Shown here piece after piece: positions 4,674 through 5,148 of a stretch of DNA of 5,148 nt; within the stretch, counting starts at the first letter, position 1, and each line of letters starts with the position of its first letter. The translations under genes were made by a program, and so were the position numbers. The DNA is from Candidatus Doudnabacteria bacterium. GTDB lineage: Bacteria > Patescibacteriota > Doudnabacteria > UBA920 > O2-02-FULL-48-8. Under the pieces are notes generated by a model that searched no databases, was not told where the DNA came from, and saw only the letters and a program-made list of their open reading frames with translations. The DNA lies in the NCBI GenBank assembly GCA_016207695.1, contig JACQPC010000033.1, forward strand, positions 1-5,148, written 5' to 3'.

Positions 4674-4871
4674 TTAAACCCGCTTTACATTGGTCGCGTT
4701 TGGTCCCTTTTGCGACTCCGTGATCTCAAATGTGACTTTGTCGCCTTCTTTGAGTTCGTCGAAGGTAACATCGACGAGTGAGTTGCTGTGGAAGAATAAA
4801 TCTTTTTCCTGACCTTCAACGGTAATGAATCCAAAACCCTTGTCGGTCTTCTTCTTTATGACACCATTCAT
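4674..4871 (-). CDS. Cold-shock domain protein (CspA family)
   Basis: This 65-residue single-domain protein matches the family's usual length of 65-70. The RNP1 motif is KGFGFI (11-16) and the RNP2-like segment is DLFFH (24-28). Further expected features are LKEGDKVTFEI (40-50) and the closing KGPNATNVKRV. Such five-stranded OB-fold proteins bind single-stranded RNA and DNA in the cytoplasm and melt mRNA structure. The usual KWFN before RNP1 is replaced by KKKTD, removing an aromatic that normally stacks on bases; I associate this variant with candidate-phyla bacteria, from memory. The ATG at 4871 is the natural family start, though no Shine-Dalgarno is evident. The gene has its own strong promoter, a long AU-rich leader and its own terminator. 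It lies directly upstream of an RNA helicase, a functionally fitting neighbour. Confidence 0.95.
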   Translation of the reverse strand: MNGVIKKKTDKGFGFITVEGQEKDLFFHSNSLVDVTFDELKEGDKVTFEITESQKGPNATNVKRV

Positions 4872-4955
4872 GATTTATTGTGATTAGTTGATTAAATGAG
4901 CAAATTTATTATATCGCGAAACTCGACGACTTTTCTAAAAATAAATATTTTGCGC
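4872..4955 (-). promoter_or_regulatory. AU-rich 5' leader of the cold-shock gene (about 84 nt)
   Basis: If transcription starts near 4955 as the upstream promoter predicts, the csp mRNA carries an AU-rich leader of about 84 nt without an obvious Shine-Dalgarno. Long leaders are known to confer temperature control on E. coli cspA. No specific fold could be settled by eye. A lone TATAAT at 4913-4908 might be a second, weaker promoter. Confidence 0.45.
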
Positions 4956-4961
4956 GCCTTA

Positions 4962-4990
4962 AGTATATGACAAAACTCCAACTATGTCAA
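4962..4990 (-). promoter_or_regulatory. Promoter of the cold-shock gene
   Basis: TTGACA (4990-4985), a 17-bp spacer and TATACT (4967-4962) give the same near-consensus layout as the CsoR operon promoter. It begins 7 nt after the stop codon of the preceding gene and predicts transcription from about 4955. Confidence 0.85.
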
Positions 4991-4997
4991 CGGCAGG

Positions 4998-5148
4998 TCA
5001 TTCCAATAATTTAAGCCCGGAATCTTCATCAAACTTCCTGACCATAGGGTTGCTGTATTTTGTCAGCGTCATTTCGCAAGTCCCGCCTGCTTTCATACTC
5101 ATGACGTGTCCGCCGAGAGCCTTCATATTCTCATTCGAAAAGGTGCCA
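4998..5148 (-). CDS. Unrecognised protein, C-terminal fragment
   Basis: Only the last 49 codons are in the window, ending in TGA at 4998-5000; the gene begins beyond the right edge. The visible part begins GTFSNENMKALGGHVMSMKA and ends SGLKLLE. It is soluble-looking, with one cysteine (C24 of the visible part) and mixed charge. I recognise no domain. Support for coding is an open frame to the edge, protein-like composition, the same strand as its neighbours, and a stop placed just before the csp promoter. No terminator hairpin is obvious after it, so some transcripts may run on into csp. Confidence 0.55.
   Translation of the reverse strand, partial: GTFSNENMKALGGHVMSMKAGGTCEMTLTKYSNPMVRKFDEDSGLKLLE

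Noticed and set aside
4908..4913. Minus-strand TATAAT as the main csp promoter
   Set aside because: No matching -35 at 16-18 bp and no TG extension; the complete TTGACA-17-TATACT at 4990-4962 is stronger. Kept only as a possible second start.
4998..5000. TGA recoded as glycine, as in some candidate-phyla lineages
   Set aside because: Only one in-frame TGA is seen and it ends a frame just before a consensus promoter; nothing protein-like continues past it.
1..5148. tRNA, rRNA, CRISPR array, insertion sequence or attachment site
   Set aside because: No spaced direct repeats, terminal inverted repeats, transposase motifs or tRNA-like cloverleaf were seen; gene packing leaves little room for them.

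Overview
The window reads as a compact bacterial chromosome segment of moderate GC. Almost every gene lies on the minus strand, and genes are packed with 1-13 bp overlaps or very short gaps. The mix of short uncharacterised membrane proteins, a minimal cold-shock protein lacking the usual KWFN aromatics, an RhlE-like helicase and near-leaderless transcripts resembles Patescibacteria (candidate phyla radiation). That is a family-level impression, not proof. The standard genetic code fits: TAA, TAG and TGA are all seen as stops.

Region 1 (positions 2269 down to 1, minus strand) is a probable metal-responsive operon. A near-consensus promoter (TTGACA, 17 bp, TATACT) carries in its spacer a textbook CsoR-type operator, ATACCCC-CTA-GGGGTAT. 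In transcription order the genes are: a small CPTC-containing membrane protein, the CsoR-family repressor (C36/H61/H65), a CcdA/DsbD-like membrane thiol-electron carrier with doubled cysteines, a membrane-anchored redoxin with a CxxxC motif, and the start of a protein opening with a heavy-metal-binding domain (possibly a copper P-type ATPase) that runs off the left edge. The first four genes overlap one another by 13, 1 and 11 bp. The layout suggests that metal, probably Cu(I), releases CsoR and induces both metal-binding and extracytoplasmic thiol-redox functions.

Region 2 (3063-2289, minus) holds two coupled small membrane proteins (154 and 102 aa) of unknown function, with conserved-looking His and Glu residues near membrane borders. 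They lie just upstream of the CsoR operon with no visible terminator between.

Region 3 (3085-3293, plus) is a miniature complete gene: consensus promoter, Shine-Dalgarno, a 34-codon ORF for an acidic Ala/Pro/Gln-rich disordered peptide, and a strong terminator that also serves the convergent helicase gene. Its promoter overlaps the divergent promoter of region 2.

Region 4 (5148-3292, minus) holds the C-terminal end of an unrecognised gene, a cold-shock protein gene with a strong promoter and about 84 nt of AU-rich leader plus its own terminator, and an RhlE-like DEAD-box RNA helicase whose extended -10 predicts a leaderless mRNA. The cold-shock protein and helicase together suggest an RNA-structure/cold-adaptation pair.

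Three transcription units (CsoR operon, membrane pair, helicase) place their -10 element so close to the start codon that transcripts should be leaderless or nearly so. No stretch longer than about 130 bp is without a gene, and no tRNA, rRNA, CRISPR array or insertion sequence was seen.
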